A stretch of 64,000 bases of DNA, taken from CAVSSX01 sp963730735 (lineage in GTDB: Bacteria; Actinomycetota; Acidimicrobiia; Acidimicrobiales; RAAP-2). Numbering within the stretch: position 1 is the first letter of the stretch; each line of letters begins with the position of its first letter. The translations under genes and the position numbers were made by a program. A model generated the notes under the pieces. That model was given only the letters and a program-made list of their open reading frames with translations. It had not been told where the DNA came from and did no database searches. The DNA is taken from assembly GCA_963730735.1 (NCBI GenBank), contig CAVSSX010000007.1, positions 1,178,001-1,242,000 on the forward strand, in the 5' to 3' direction. Below are positions 1 through 6,506 of this stretch, in pieces.

Positions 1-544
1 GCAACAGCACGCCGGCGTTGCCCAGGGTGTTGTAGATGTCCACCAGCTTCGCCCCGGCGCCCACCGTCGCCGTGGTCGAGCCGGCCCCGACGGCGATGCC
101 GGCCATGCGGCTCACGTCCACCACCAGCCCGGGGCACGACGAGTAGCCGCCGTAGCTGTGGCCGCCCGACCGGGCGGCCAACTGGACGCCGTGCTGGCGG
201 GCGAAGCCGACCGACCGCTGGACGTCGGTCGGGGTCTGGCAGTAGGCGATGGCCGCCGGCATGAGGTCGTCGAACTGGGGGTTGAAGAGCTGCCGGTCGA
301 CGGCGTAGGCCGGGTTGGTCGGCAGGACCAGGGTGCCGCTCAGGCTGCTGGCCAGCGTCGCCCAGTCGGCTGCCGTGGCCGTGGAGGTGGAGGTGGCCGA
401 CGACGTGGTGGTCGCCGGGCCGGCGCTGGGCGACCCGCAGGCCTCGAGCACCGACCCGAACACCGCCGCGCCGCCGAGGGCGGCCGCCGCCGTGCCGGCC
501 CGCCGCAGGAACCGGCGGCGATCGAAGGGCGCCTGGTCGACCAT
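1..544 (-). CDS. FAD-binding (BBE-type) oxidoreductase, Tat lipoprotein, 3' part outside window
   Basis: Only the first 181 codons lie in the window; the frame runs off the left edge. The ATG at 544 begins a protein with a twin-arginine segment (RRRFLRR, residues 9-15), a hydrophobic stretch and a lipobox ending LEAC with Cys36, so export by Tat and lipid anchoring outside the membrane are expected. After a Ser/Thr-rich linker the sequence has the FAD-binding type 4 fold start, with RSGGHSYGGYS at about residues 125-135. In the berberine-bridge family the His of this loop binds FAD covalently. Substrate cannot be told because the C-terminal half is missing. It is divergent from the membrane protein gene at 635. 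Confidence 0.85.
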   Translation of the reverse strand, partial: MVDQAPFDRRRFLRRAGTAAAALGGAAVFGSVLEACGSPSAGPATTTSSATSTSTATAADWATLASSLSGTLVLPTNPAYAVDRQLFNPQFDDLMPAAIAYCQTPTDVQRSVGFARQHGVQLAARSGGHSYGGYSSCPGLVVDVSRMAGIAVGAGSTTATVGAGAKLVDIYNTLGNAGVLL

Positions 545-634
545 GGCCGGTGACCCTAACCCCGAGGACGCCGGCCGGCCGAGGATCCTGGCTGGCCGTC
601 GGGCCACCGGTCGACGGCGTGGAACAGTGTCCCG

Positions 635-1366
635 ATGGCCGACGTCACGCCCGCCGAGCTCTTCCGCACCGGGTACCGCACCTACCGCACCTACCCGGGG
701 AGGGTGGCCATCCCGGCCGTCGTCATCTTCGGGGCGTCGGCCCTCGGCGACACCTCCATCGCCAACTGGATCGACGACCAGTCGCGCATTTTCCCGTGGG
801 TGTTCCTGTCGTTGGCCATCGAGGCGGTGGCCGCCCTCGGCCTCACCTTCTACGCCGGCCTGCTCGACCGGATGGTCGGCGCCGTGGAGCACGGCGAGCC
901 GGCGCCACCGCTGGGCGAGGTCCTGCGGACGTTGCCCTGGATCCGGCTGATCGTCGCCGACCTGCTGTTGCTGCTCCTGGCCGGACTGGCGTCGGGCCTC
1001 TTCATCGTGCCCGGGCTGATCGTCTACACGTACTTCGCCATCGTGGGCCCGCTGGTGAACATGGAGGGTCACCACGTGTTCGGGGCGTTCCGCCGATCGG
1101 CCCAGCTCATCCGGGGCAATTTCTGGATCGCCCTGACGCTGGTGACGCTGCCTATCTTCATCGAGCAGGAGGGCACCTTCGTCACCGGGGAACTCGTCCA
1201 CCACGAGTCGTTCTGGGTGATCTTCCTCACCCACGCCGTCGTCGGGTTGGTCTTCGGGACGGTCGTCGGCCTCCTCGAAGTGTCACTGGCCGAACGCCTG
1301 GTGACGGCGAAGCCGCTCGAGCTGGCGGACCGGCCCGACGCCGGTCAGGCGGTCCACCCGGGGTGA
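635..1366 (+). CDS. Polytopic membrane protein, glycerophosphodiesterase-membrane-domain-like
   Basis: A 243-residue integral membrane protein with about five or six hydrophobic segments (roughly residues 25-40, 52-80, 105-140, 165-180 and 190-220). The core FIVPGLIVYTYFAIVGPLV followed by GAFRRSAQLIRGNFW is the pattern seen in YciC/DUF975-like membrane domains of actinobacteria, where the function is unknown. The ATG at 635 has no obvious Shine-Dalgarno sequence, but coding begins there and no better start exists. It converges with the SnoaL-like gene, with one base between the two stop codons, so the two transcripts must overlap. No enzymatic motif is visible. Confidence 0.75.
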   Translation: MADVTPAELFRTGYRTYRTYPGRVAIPAVVIFGASALGDTSIANWIDDQSRIFPWVFLSLAIEAVAALGLTFYAGLLDRMVGAVEHGEPAPPLGEVLRTLPWIRLIVADLLLLLLAGLASGLFIVPGLIVYTYFAIVGPLVNMEGHHVFGAFRRSAQLIRGNFWIALTLVTLPIFIEQEGTFVTGELVHHESFWVIFLTHAVVGLVFGTVVGLLEVSLAERLVTAKPLELADRPDAGQAVHPG

Positions 1367-1367
1367 G

Positions 1368-1787
1368 TCAGCGGCGGTCGGCGTCGCCTCGGACCCGGCG
1401 GCGGGCGAAGAGCCACCGCCCGTCCTCCTGGCGGCGGTAGGCGTCGCGGTAGCGGCCCCAGCGCCACAGGCCGTTGTCGGAGAGGACCGCCCAGTAGGCC
1501 GCCCCCGACGCCTCGTGCTCGCTCTCGAATTCGATCATGAGGTTGGTCACGAAGTGGCGCATGTAGGTCTGCCCGACCTCGTCACCGTGGGTGTCGGCCA
1601 GCCCGCCCAGGAACCCGCCGATGGCCTCGCGCCCCACCAGTAGTTCGGGTGCGTTGTCGGCCTGGAAGACGGCCTCGGGCTCGAACAGCTCGACGACCTG
1701 GTCGATGCGGCCGCCGTCGGCCCAGTGGGTGTAGCGGGCCACCAGCTCCCGGATCTCCTCGCGTGCTGCCGTCTCCCACGGTTCCAT
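1368..1787 (-). CDS. SnoaL-like / NTF2-fold protein
   Basis: 139 residues, the usual size of a single NTF2-fold (SnoaL_4) domain. It opens EEIRELVARYTHWADGGRID, the typical first helix of ring-hydroxylating dioxygenase beta-like or polyketide cyclase-like proteins, and ends in WLFARRRV. The open frame extends another 56 codons upstream, but the ATG at 1787 is chosen because GGGGGAGGAC lies just before it and family similarity starts there. It is the first of three SnoaL-like genes in the first 6 kb. It could be a small isomerase, dehydratase or binding protein; the sequence does not decide. Confidence 0.8.
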   Translation of the reverse strand: MEPWETAAREEIRELVARYTHWADGGRIDQVVELFEPEAVFQADNAPELLVGREAIGGFLGGLADTHGDEVGQTYMRHFVTNLMIEFESEHEASGAAYWAVLSDNGLWRWGRYRDAYRRQEDGRWLFARRRVRGDADRR

Positions 1788-1917
1788 CAACGTGGTCCTC
1801 CCCCTCGGTTCCGGCTCACGATAGGCGGCGTCGTGGGCCGGAGCAGCCGATCGGCGGACCGAGGCCCCCGGGGGCGCTGTACGTTGGGCGGATCGTCGTC
1901 GACCGTGGAGGATCGCC

Positions 1918-2781
1918 GTGCCGCTGGACGTGGAATTTCCATCCGAGGGAGTCACGCTGCGAGGGTGGCTCTACCTGCCCGAGGGCCCGGGGCCCCATCC
2001 GGCCATCGCCCTCTCCGGCGGCTTCGGGTCGGTCAAGGAGGTCTTCTTGGACCACAACTACCCCGAGGTGTTCGCCGCCGCCGGCTTCGTCGTCCTCAGC
2101 TACGACCACGTCAACTGTGGGACCAGTGACGGCCTGCCGCGCCAGGACCTCGACCCCATCAAGCAGCAGCGGGGTTACAAGGACGCCATCACCTACCTGG
2201 CGGCCCACGAGGCCGTCGATGCCGACCGGATCGGCATCTGGGGCACCAGCTACTCGGGTGGCCACGTGTTGGCGGTCGCCGCCGCCGACCGGCGGGTCCG
2301 CTGCGTGGTGTCCCAGGCCATGACCATCAGCGGCCGGGACAACACCATCGCCCGGAACACCCCCGCCGGCGTCGTGGACCTGTACCGGCGCATCGCCGAG
2401 GACCGGTTGGCCCAGCTCCGGGGCGAGCCTCCGGTCATGGTCCAGGCGTTCGCCGACGACAGCGACACGGTGCGCTACATGGCCACGCTGCCGGCCGAGT
2501 ACACGAAGAACTGGCAGAACTCGATCACGCTGCGCTCGTGGGAGCACTACGCCGAGTACGAGCCGGCGGCCTTCATCGAGCGGATCGCCCCGACGCCGCT
2601 GCTCATGGTGGTGCCGACCGGGGACACCATGACCCCCTCGGCCGACGCCCTGGCCGCCTACAACCGGGCGCTCGAGCCCAAGCGGTTGGTGACGGTGGGC
2701 GGGGACCACTACGCCGTCTACCGGGAGCAGTTCGAGATCACCAGCACGGCCGCCCGGGACTGGTTCCTCACGCACCTGTAG
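1918..2781 (+). CDS. Alpha/beta hydrolase (dienelactone-hydrolase/CocE-like)
   Basis: 287 residues, GTG start preceded by GGAGG. The nucleophile elbow GTSYSGG places the serine at residue 111, in the GxSYxG form common in X-Pro dipeptidyl peptidase/CocE-type hydrolases. A candidate acid lies in VPTGDTM (near residue 240) and a candidate base in GGDHY (near 262). An N-terminal PSEGVTLRGWLYLPEG strand pair fits a cytosolic esterase. The gene is followed after about 90 bases by the alcohol dehydrogenase on the same strand with its own ribosome site. Substrate unknown; cytoplasmic, since there is no signal peptide. Confidence 0.82.
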   Translation: MPLDVEFPSEGVTLRGWLYLPEGPGPHPAIALSGGFGSVKEVFLDHNYPEVFAAAGFVVLSYDHVNCGTSDGLPRQDLDPIKQQRGYKDAITYLAAHEAVDADRIGIWGTSYSGGHVLAVAAADRRVRCVVSQAMTISGRDNTIARNTPAGVVDLYRRIAEDRLAQLRGEPPVMVQAFADDSDTVRYMATLPAEYTKNWQNSITLRSWEHYAEYEPAAFIERIAPTPLLMVVPTGDTMTPSADALAAYNRALEPKRLVTVGGDHYAVYREQFEITSTAARDWFLTHL

Positions 2782-2867
2782 CAGTTGACCGGCGGCGCCG
2801 GATGTCCGGTGCGCTCCGGGGCCGGGTGGGCTAGACCATCGCAGCAACGACCATCAAGGAGGGGACC

Positions 2868-3944
2868 GTGCGGGGCATCGTCTGGAACGGGGAAATCGAC
2901 GTCACCGATGAGCTGGAGGTCCGTCAGCCGGGGGCCAACGAGGTGCTGGTGCACGTGGCCTACGCCGGCGTGTGCCACAGCGACTACAGCGTGGTGAGCG
3001 GCACCATCCCGTTCCCGCCGCCGGTGGTGCTGGGCCACGAGGGTGCGGGCGTGGTCGAGGCGGTCGGCCCCGGTGTCACCCACGTCGCCGTCGGCGACCA
3101 CGTGGTGCTCCACACCCTCACGGCCTGCGGGGCCTGCGAGGAGTGCGACCAGGGTCACCCGACCCACTGCAAGCGGTCGCTCGGTGGTCTGACCCAGCCG
3201 TTCACCTACAAGGGCGACCCGGCCTACGCCTTCGCCAAGGCCGCCGTGTTCAGCGAGTACACGGTGGTCCAGGAGAACCAGGCGGTGAAGATCGCCGACG
3301 ACGTGCCGCTCCAGGTGGCCTCCCTGCTCGGTTGCGCCGTCATGACCGGCGCCGGTGCGGCGTTGTCGCGGGCCAAGGTCCAGCGGGGTTCGACGGCCCT
3401 GGTGATCGGGGTGGGCGGCATCGGGATCAGCGCCATCCAGGGCGCCCGGATCGCCGGGGCCACGACCATCATCGCCATCGATGCCAAGCCGTCGAAGGAG
3501 CAGATGGCCAAGGACTTCGGGGCCACCCACTTCCTCGGGATGGACGGGGCGGACGCCGCTGCGGCGATCCGCGAGATCAGCCCCGAAGGGGTCGACTCCT
3601 CGTTCGAATGCGTGGGCAGTGCCGCCCTCTCCCGGGTCTGCATCGAGGCCCTGGCCGGTGGCGGGAGCTGCGTACTGGTCGGCACGACCCCGATGGACGC
3701 CGAGATCTCGTTCCTGTCCCGTGACCTGTGGCTGGACAAGAACATCATGGGGTGCCGCTACGGCTCGGCCCAGCCGCACCACGACATCGCCACGTACCTC
3801 AAGCTCTACCACTCGGGCCAGATGCTGCTCGACGAGATGGTGACCAACGTCTACCCGCTGGAGGACGTCCAGCGGGCCTTCGACGACATGGCCACCGGCA
3901 CCGTGGCCCGGTCGGTGCTGGCCGTCTCCGACGTCGGCGCCTGA
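2868..3944 (+). CDS. Zinc-dependent alcohol dehydrogenase (MDR family)
   Basis: 358 residues, GTG start behind AAGGAGGGG. Catalytic-zinc ligands are visible in AGVCHSD (Cys36) and LGHEGAG (His57, Glu58). The structural-zinc loop is intact as four cysteines in ACGACEECDQGHPTHC, and the nucleotide-binding loop is IGVGGIGISAIQGA. Length and motifs match class III-like or mycobacterial NAD-dependent dehydrogenases that oxidise primary alcohols or formaldehyde conjugates. The neighbouring NTF2-fold proteins and SDR suggest a catabolic role, but the actual alcohol is not predictable. A hairpin covers its stop codon and that of the convergent gene. Confidence 0.9.
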   Translation: MRGIVWNGEIDVTDELEVRQPGANEVLVHVAYAGVCHSDYSVVSGTIPFPPPVVLGHEGAGVVEAVGPGVTHVAVGDHVVLHTLTACGACEECDQGHPTHCKRSLGGLTQPFTYKGDPAYAFAKAAVFSEYTVVQENQAVKIADDVPLQVASLLGCAVMTGAGAALSRAKVQRGSTALVIGVGGIGISAIQGARIAGATTIIAIDAKPSKEQMAKDFGATHFLGMDGADAAAAIREISPEGVDSSFECVGSAALSRVCIEALAGGGSCVLVGTTPMDAEISFLSRDLWLDKNIMGCRYGSAQPHHDIATYLKLYHSGQMLLDEMVTNVYPLEDVQRAFDDMATGTVARSVLAVSDVGA

Positions 3945-3964
3945 GCGGGCGGGCCGCTCAGGCG
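3938..3964. terminator. Bidirectional hairpin over two convergent stop codons
   Basis: CGCCTGAGC (3938-3946) pairs perfectly with GCTCAGGCG (3956-3964) across a nine-base loop. The left arm contains the TGA of the alcohol dehydrogenase and the right arm contains the stop of the convergent SnoaL-like gene, so one hairpin could end both transcripts. There is no U-tract, as is common for high-GC actinobacterial terminators. Confidence 0.55.
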
Positions 3965-4335
3965 AAGGTGGTGTCCCGGTCGTCCCAGTAGGCCCGGACG
4001 TAGGCGATCCGACCGTCCTCGGCCACCTCGAAGGTCTCGATGCCCTCGATGTGCATGGTCGACCCGTCGAGTGACACGGCCACCTTGAAGTTGAAGGCCA
4101 CCGTCTGACCCGAGGAGTGCACGCCGGAGGTCTCGAAGTTGATCCCCTGGCTGCCCTCGATGGTCTGGGTCCAAAAGGCCCGGATGGCGTCGTGGCCCAC
4201 GTTGGGCGGGTTGCCGACCGGGTCGGCCTGGACGGCGTCCTCGGTGAACTGGGCCACGTAGGCGTCGATGTCACGCGAGTTGACGGTGGCCGCGTAGGAC
4301 GCGACCAGACGGTGGAGTTCGTCAGCGGTGGGCAT
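3958..4335 (-). CDS. Ketosteroid-isomerase-like / SnoaL-like protein
   Basis: 125 residues forming one NTF2-fold domain: N-terminal helix ELHRLVASYAATVNSRDIDA, a FTEDAVQADPVGN strand, and a final paired-strand segment ending VRAYWDD. This arrangement is that of steroid delta-isomerase-like proteins. The ATG at 4335 is the only start that preserves the first helix. It converges with the alcohol dehydrogenase and is back-to-back with the SDR gene starting at 4449. No catalytic Tyr/Asp pair can be assigned with confidence, so it is described by fold only. Confidence 0.82.
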   Translation of the reverse strand: MPTADELHRLVASYAATVNSRDIDAYVAQFTEDAVQADPVGNPPNVGHDAIRAFWTQTIEGSQGINFETSGVHSSGQTVAFNFKVAVSLDGSTMHIEGIETFEVAEDGRIAYVRAYWDDRDTTFA

Positions 4336-4448
4336 GGCCCCACCTTGGCACAGGGTGCCCCGCCCCGCTCGGCCCCGATCCCGTTGCGGGCCGCGCAGGG
4401 GTCCGCGAGACTCCCGTTGCCGGGCACCGCCCGACGAGAGGGGGGAAG

Positions 4449-5255
4449 ATGTCGCTCGAGGGGAAGACGGCGCTCGTGACGGGGGCCGCCCGGGGACTGG
4501 GTCGGGCCTACGCCCTGCACCTGGCCGGACTGGGCGCCGACGTCTGCGTCCTCGACATCGATCTGCACTCGTACCGCGAGTACGAGGCCGAGGCGGCGCA
4601 GATGACCGCCGACACCACGGCCGACGAGGTCGCGGCGCTGGGCCGGCGGTCCTTGGCCATCGAGGCCGACGTCACCGATGCCGCCGCCATGGTCGAGGCG
4701 GTGGCCACCATCGAGTCGGCGTGGGGCCACCTCGACATCGTCGTCTGCAACGCCGGGGGTGGCGAGGGCTCGCCCTTCGAGGCCCGGGCGTCCGAGCTCG
4801 ATCTCGACCAGTTCGACCGGGTGGTCAAGAAGAACCTGTACGGCACGGTGAACACCTGCGTCGCCGTCGCCCCGCTGCTCAAGCGGCAGGGCTCGGGGAA
4901 GATCGTCACCGTGGCCAGCATCTCGGGGCTCCGGGGCGGCAAGGACGGGAACTACGCCCACTACGGGGCGGCCAAGGCGGCGGTGGCCATGTACACCAAG
5001 TACCTGGCCCAGGACCTGGGGTCGTCGGGGATCACGGCCAACTGCATCGCCCCGGGCTACGTGGCCACGGGCCGCCTCGCCCTGTCCTTCGGGGCCATGG
5101 GCGACGGCACCAAGGTGACCATCAACGCCATGAACGCGCTGGGGCGGCCGGCGACCACCGAGGACTGCGCCCGCGTGGTGGGGTTCTTGGCCGGGGAGAC
5201 GTCGGACTACCTCTCGGGCGTGGTGCTGCAGATCGACGGGGCAACCACCTTCTAG
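4449..5255 (+). CDS. Short-chain dehydrogenase/reductase
   Basis: 268 residues, ATG behind a purine-rich ribosome site. It has the classical SDR layout: cofactor loop TGAARGLGRAYA (TGxxxGxG), the NAG motif in VCNAGG, a catalytic serine in VASISG and YGAAK giving Tyr and Lys. The acidic residue after strand 2 (LDID) favours NAD over NADP. A loop of about 20 extra residues after strand 2 (HSYREYEAEAAQMTADTTAD region) resembles the insert of mycofactocin-type or carveol-dehydrogenase-like SDRs. It is followed 26 bases later by a SnoaL-like gene with its own ribosome site, probably one transcript. Confidence 0.88.
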   Translation: MSLEGKTALVTGAARGLGRAYALHLAGLGADVCVLDIDLHSYREYEAEAAQMTADTTADEVAALGRRSLAIEADVTDAAAMVEAVATIESAWGHLDIVVCNAGGGEGSPFEARASELDLDQFDRVVKKNLYGTVNTCVAVAPLLKRQGSGKIVTVASISGLRGGKDGNYAHYGAAKAAVAMYTKYLAQDLGSSGITANCIAPGYVATGRLALSFGAMGDGTKVTINAMNALGRPATTEDCARVVGFLAGETSDYLSGVVLQIDGATTF

Positions 5256-5281
5256 GGACCGCGACGAGCGAGGGGGACCGC

Positions 5282-5791
5282 ATGGCAATGAGCGAGGTCG
5301 ACGTCCTGGTGGCCAAGCAGGCCATCACCGAGGTGCTCTACCGCTACTGCCGGGGCCTCGACCGGATGGACCGTGAGGTGGCGCTGTCGGTGTTCCACGA
5401 CGGGGCGACGGCCGACTACGGCCCGCTGTTCGCCGGCACCGGCGTCGAGTTCGTGGACTGGGTCTGGACCGCCCACCAGGGTCTCGACAACCACTCGCAC
5501 CAGATCACCAACGTGCTGATCGACGTGAACGGCGATCGGGCGGTGAGCGAGGCCTACGTCACGGTGGCGCTGCGGACCAAGCCGGACGACGGGAACATCG
5601 TCGACATCGTCGACCGAGGCCGCTACCTCGACCGGTGGGCCCGCCTCGACGGCCGCTGGGCCATCGAGGAGCGCCGGTTCGTCGAGGACTTCCAGGCGAT
5701 CTACCCGGTCCCGCTCAACCCGGGCACCGACGGTTCGGCGGCCACCGGCCGACGGGGGCCCGACGACCCCAGCTACGGGGTGTTCGGCTGA
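5282..5791 (+). CDS. SnoaL-like protein (SnoaL_4)
   Basis: 169 residues; ATG at 5282 preceded by GAGGGGG. The start VAKQAITEVLYRYCRGLDRM is a hallmark of SnoaL_4 proteins, and the body carries FHDGATADYGP and a WAIEERRFVEDFQ strand. This type is often encoded beside catabolic SDRs and dehydrogenases in actinobacteria, as here. It probably shares the SDR's message. The third NTF2-fold gene within 4.5 kb, it suggests a small pathway for a hydrophobic ring compound, but that is inference. Confidence 0.85.
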   Translation: MAMSEVDVLVAKQAITEVLYRYCRGLDRMDREVALSVFHDGATADYGPLFAGTGVEFVDWVWTAHQGLDNHSHQITNVLIDVNGDRAVSEAYVTVALRTKPDDGNIVDIVDRGRYLDRWARLDGRWAIEERRFVEDFQAIYPVPLNPGTDGSAATGRRGPDDPSYGVFG

Positions 5792-5873
5792 CCTCGCCGC
5801 CGGTGACCAACTGGTCGCCAACGCTGCCACGACGTCCTGGTCGGCCGGCGGCGGCGTTGGGTAGCGTGCGGCG

Positions 5874-6506
5874 GTGGCCATCCGGGCGGTGCTGTTCGAT
5901 TTCGGCGGGGTCATCAGCACCAGCCCGTTCGACGCCTTCGGCCGCTACGAGCGCCAGCACGGGCTGCCCGACGGCTTCTTGCGGCGGGTGAACTCGGCGT
6001 CACCCGACGACAACGCCTGGGCCCAGCTGGAACGGGGTCGGATCGACTTCGACACGTTCTGCCGGCAGTTCGAGGCCGAGGCCCGCACGCTCGGCCACGA
6101 GGTCGACGCCCGGGCGGTCGTGGCCGGGCTGGCCGGTGAGGTGCTGCCCGAGATGGTGGCGGCCGTGCGGCGGTGTGCCGAGCGGTCCACGACCGCCTGC
6201 CTGACCAACAACTTCCTCACCCTCGAGGCCGAGCTCCGCCAGGACGTGGCCGAGGTGTACGCCCTCTTCGACGCGGTGTTCGAGTCGAGCAAGCTCGGGG
6301 TCAGGAAGCCCGATCCCGAGTTCTACCGGCTGGCCTGTGCCGCGCTCGAGGTCGACCCGACCGAGTGCGTCTTCCTCGACGACCTGGGCATCAACCTCAA
6401 GCCGGCCCGGGAGCTGGGCATGCGGACGATCAAGGTGGTCTCGCCGTCCGACGCCCTGGCCGAGCTGTTCGCCCTCCTGGAGGGACCCGAGGGCTGGGCC
6501 CGATGA
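5874..6506 (+). CDS. HAD-superfamily hydrolase (subfamily IA)
   Basis: 210 residues. Motif I is present as LFDFGGVIS, in the FDFGGV form with a glycine-rich continuation typical of epoxide-hydrolase N-terminal-like HAD proteins. Motif II is in CLTNNF, motif III in the lysine of GVRKPDPEFY and motif IV in VFLDDLGIN, so the phosphatase machinery is complete. GTG start at 5874. Its stop overlaps the start of the following membrane protein (ATGA), implying translational coupling. The substrate is unknown; broad small-molecule phosphatases are common in this family. Confidence 0.87.
   Translation: MAIRAVLFDFGGVISTSPFDAFGRYERQHGLPDGFLRRVNSASPDDNAWAQLERGRIDFDTFCRQFEAEARTLGHEVDARAVVAGLAGEVLPEMVAAVRRCAERSTTACLTNNFLTLEAELRQDVAEVYALFDAVFESSKLGVRKPDPEFYRLACAALEVDPTECVFLDDLGINLKPARELGMRTIKVVSPSDALAELFALLEGPEGWAR

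Noticed and set aside
2718..5288. An 856-codon open frame on the minus strand
   Set aside because: It covers the alcohol dehydrogenase, SnoaL-like and SDR genes antisense or in frame; apart from the real SnoaL-like part its translation is Arg/His/Gly-rich with no motif. It is an effect of high G+C.
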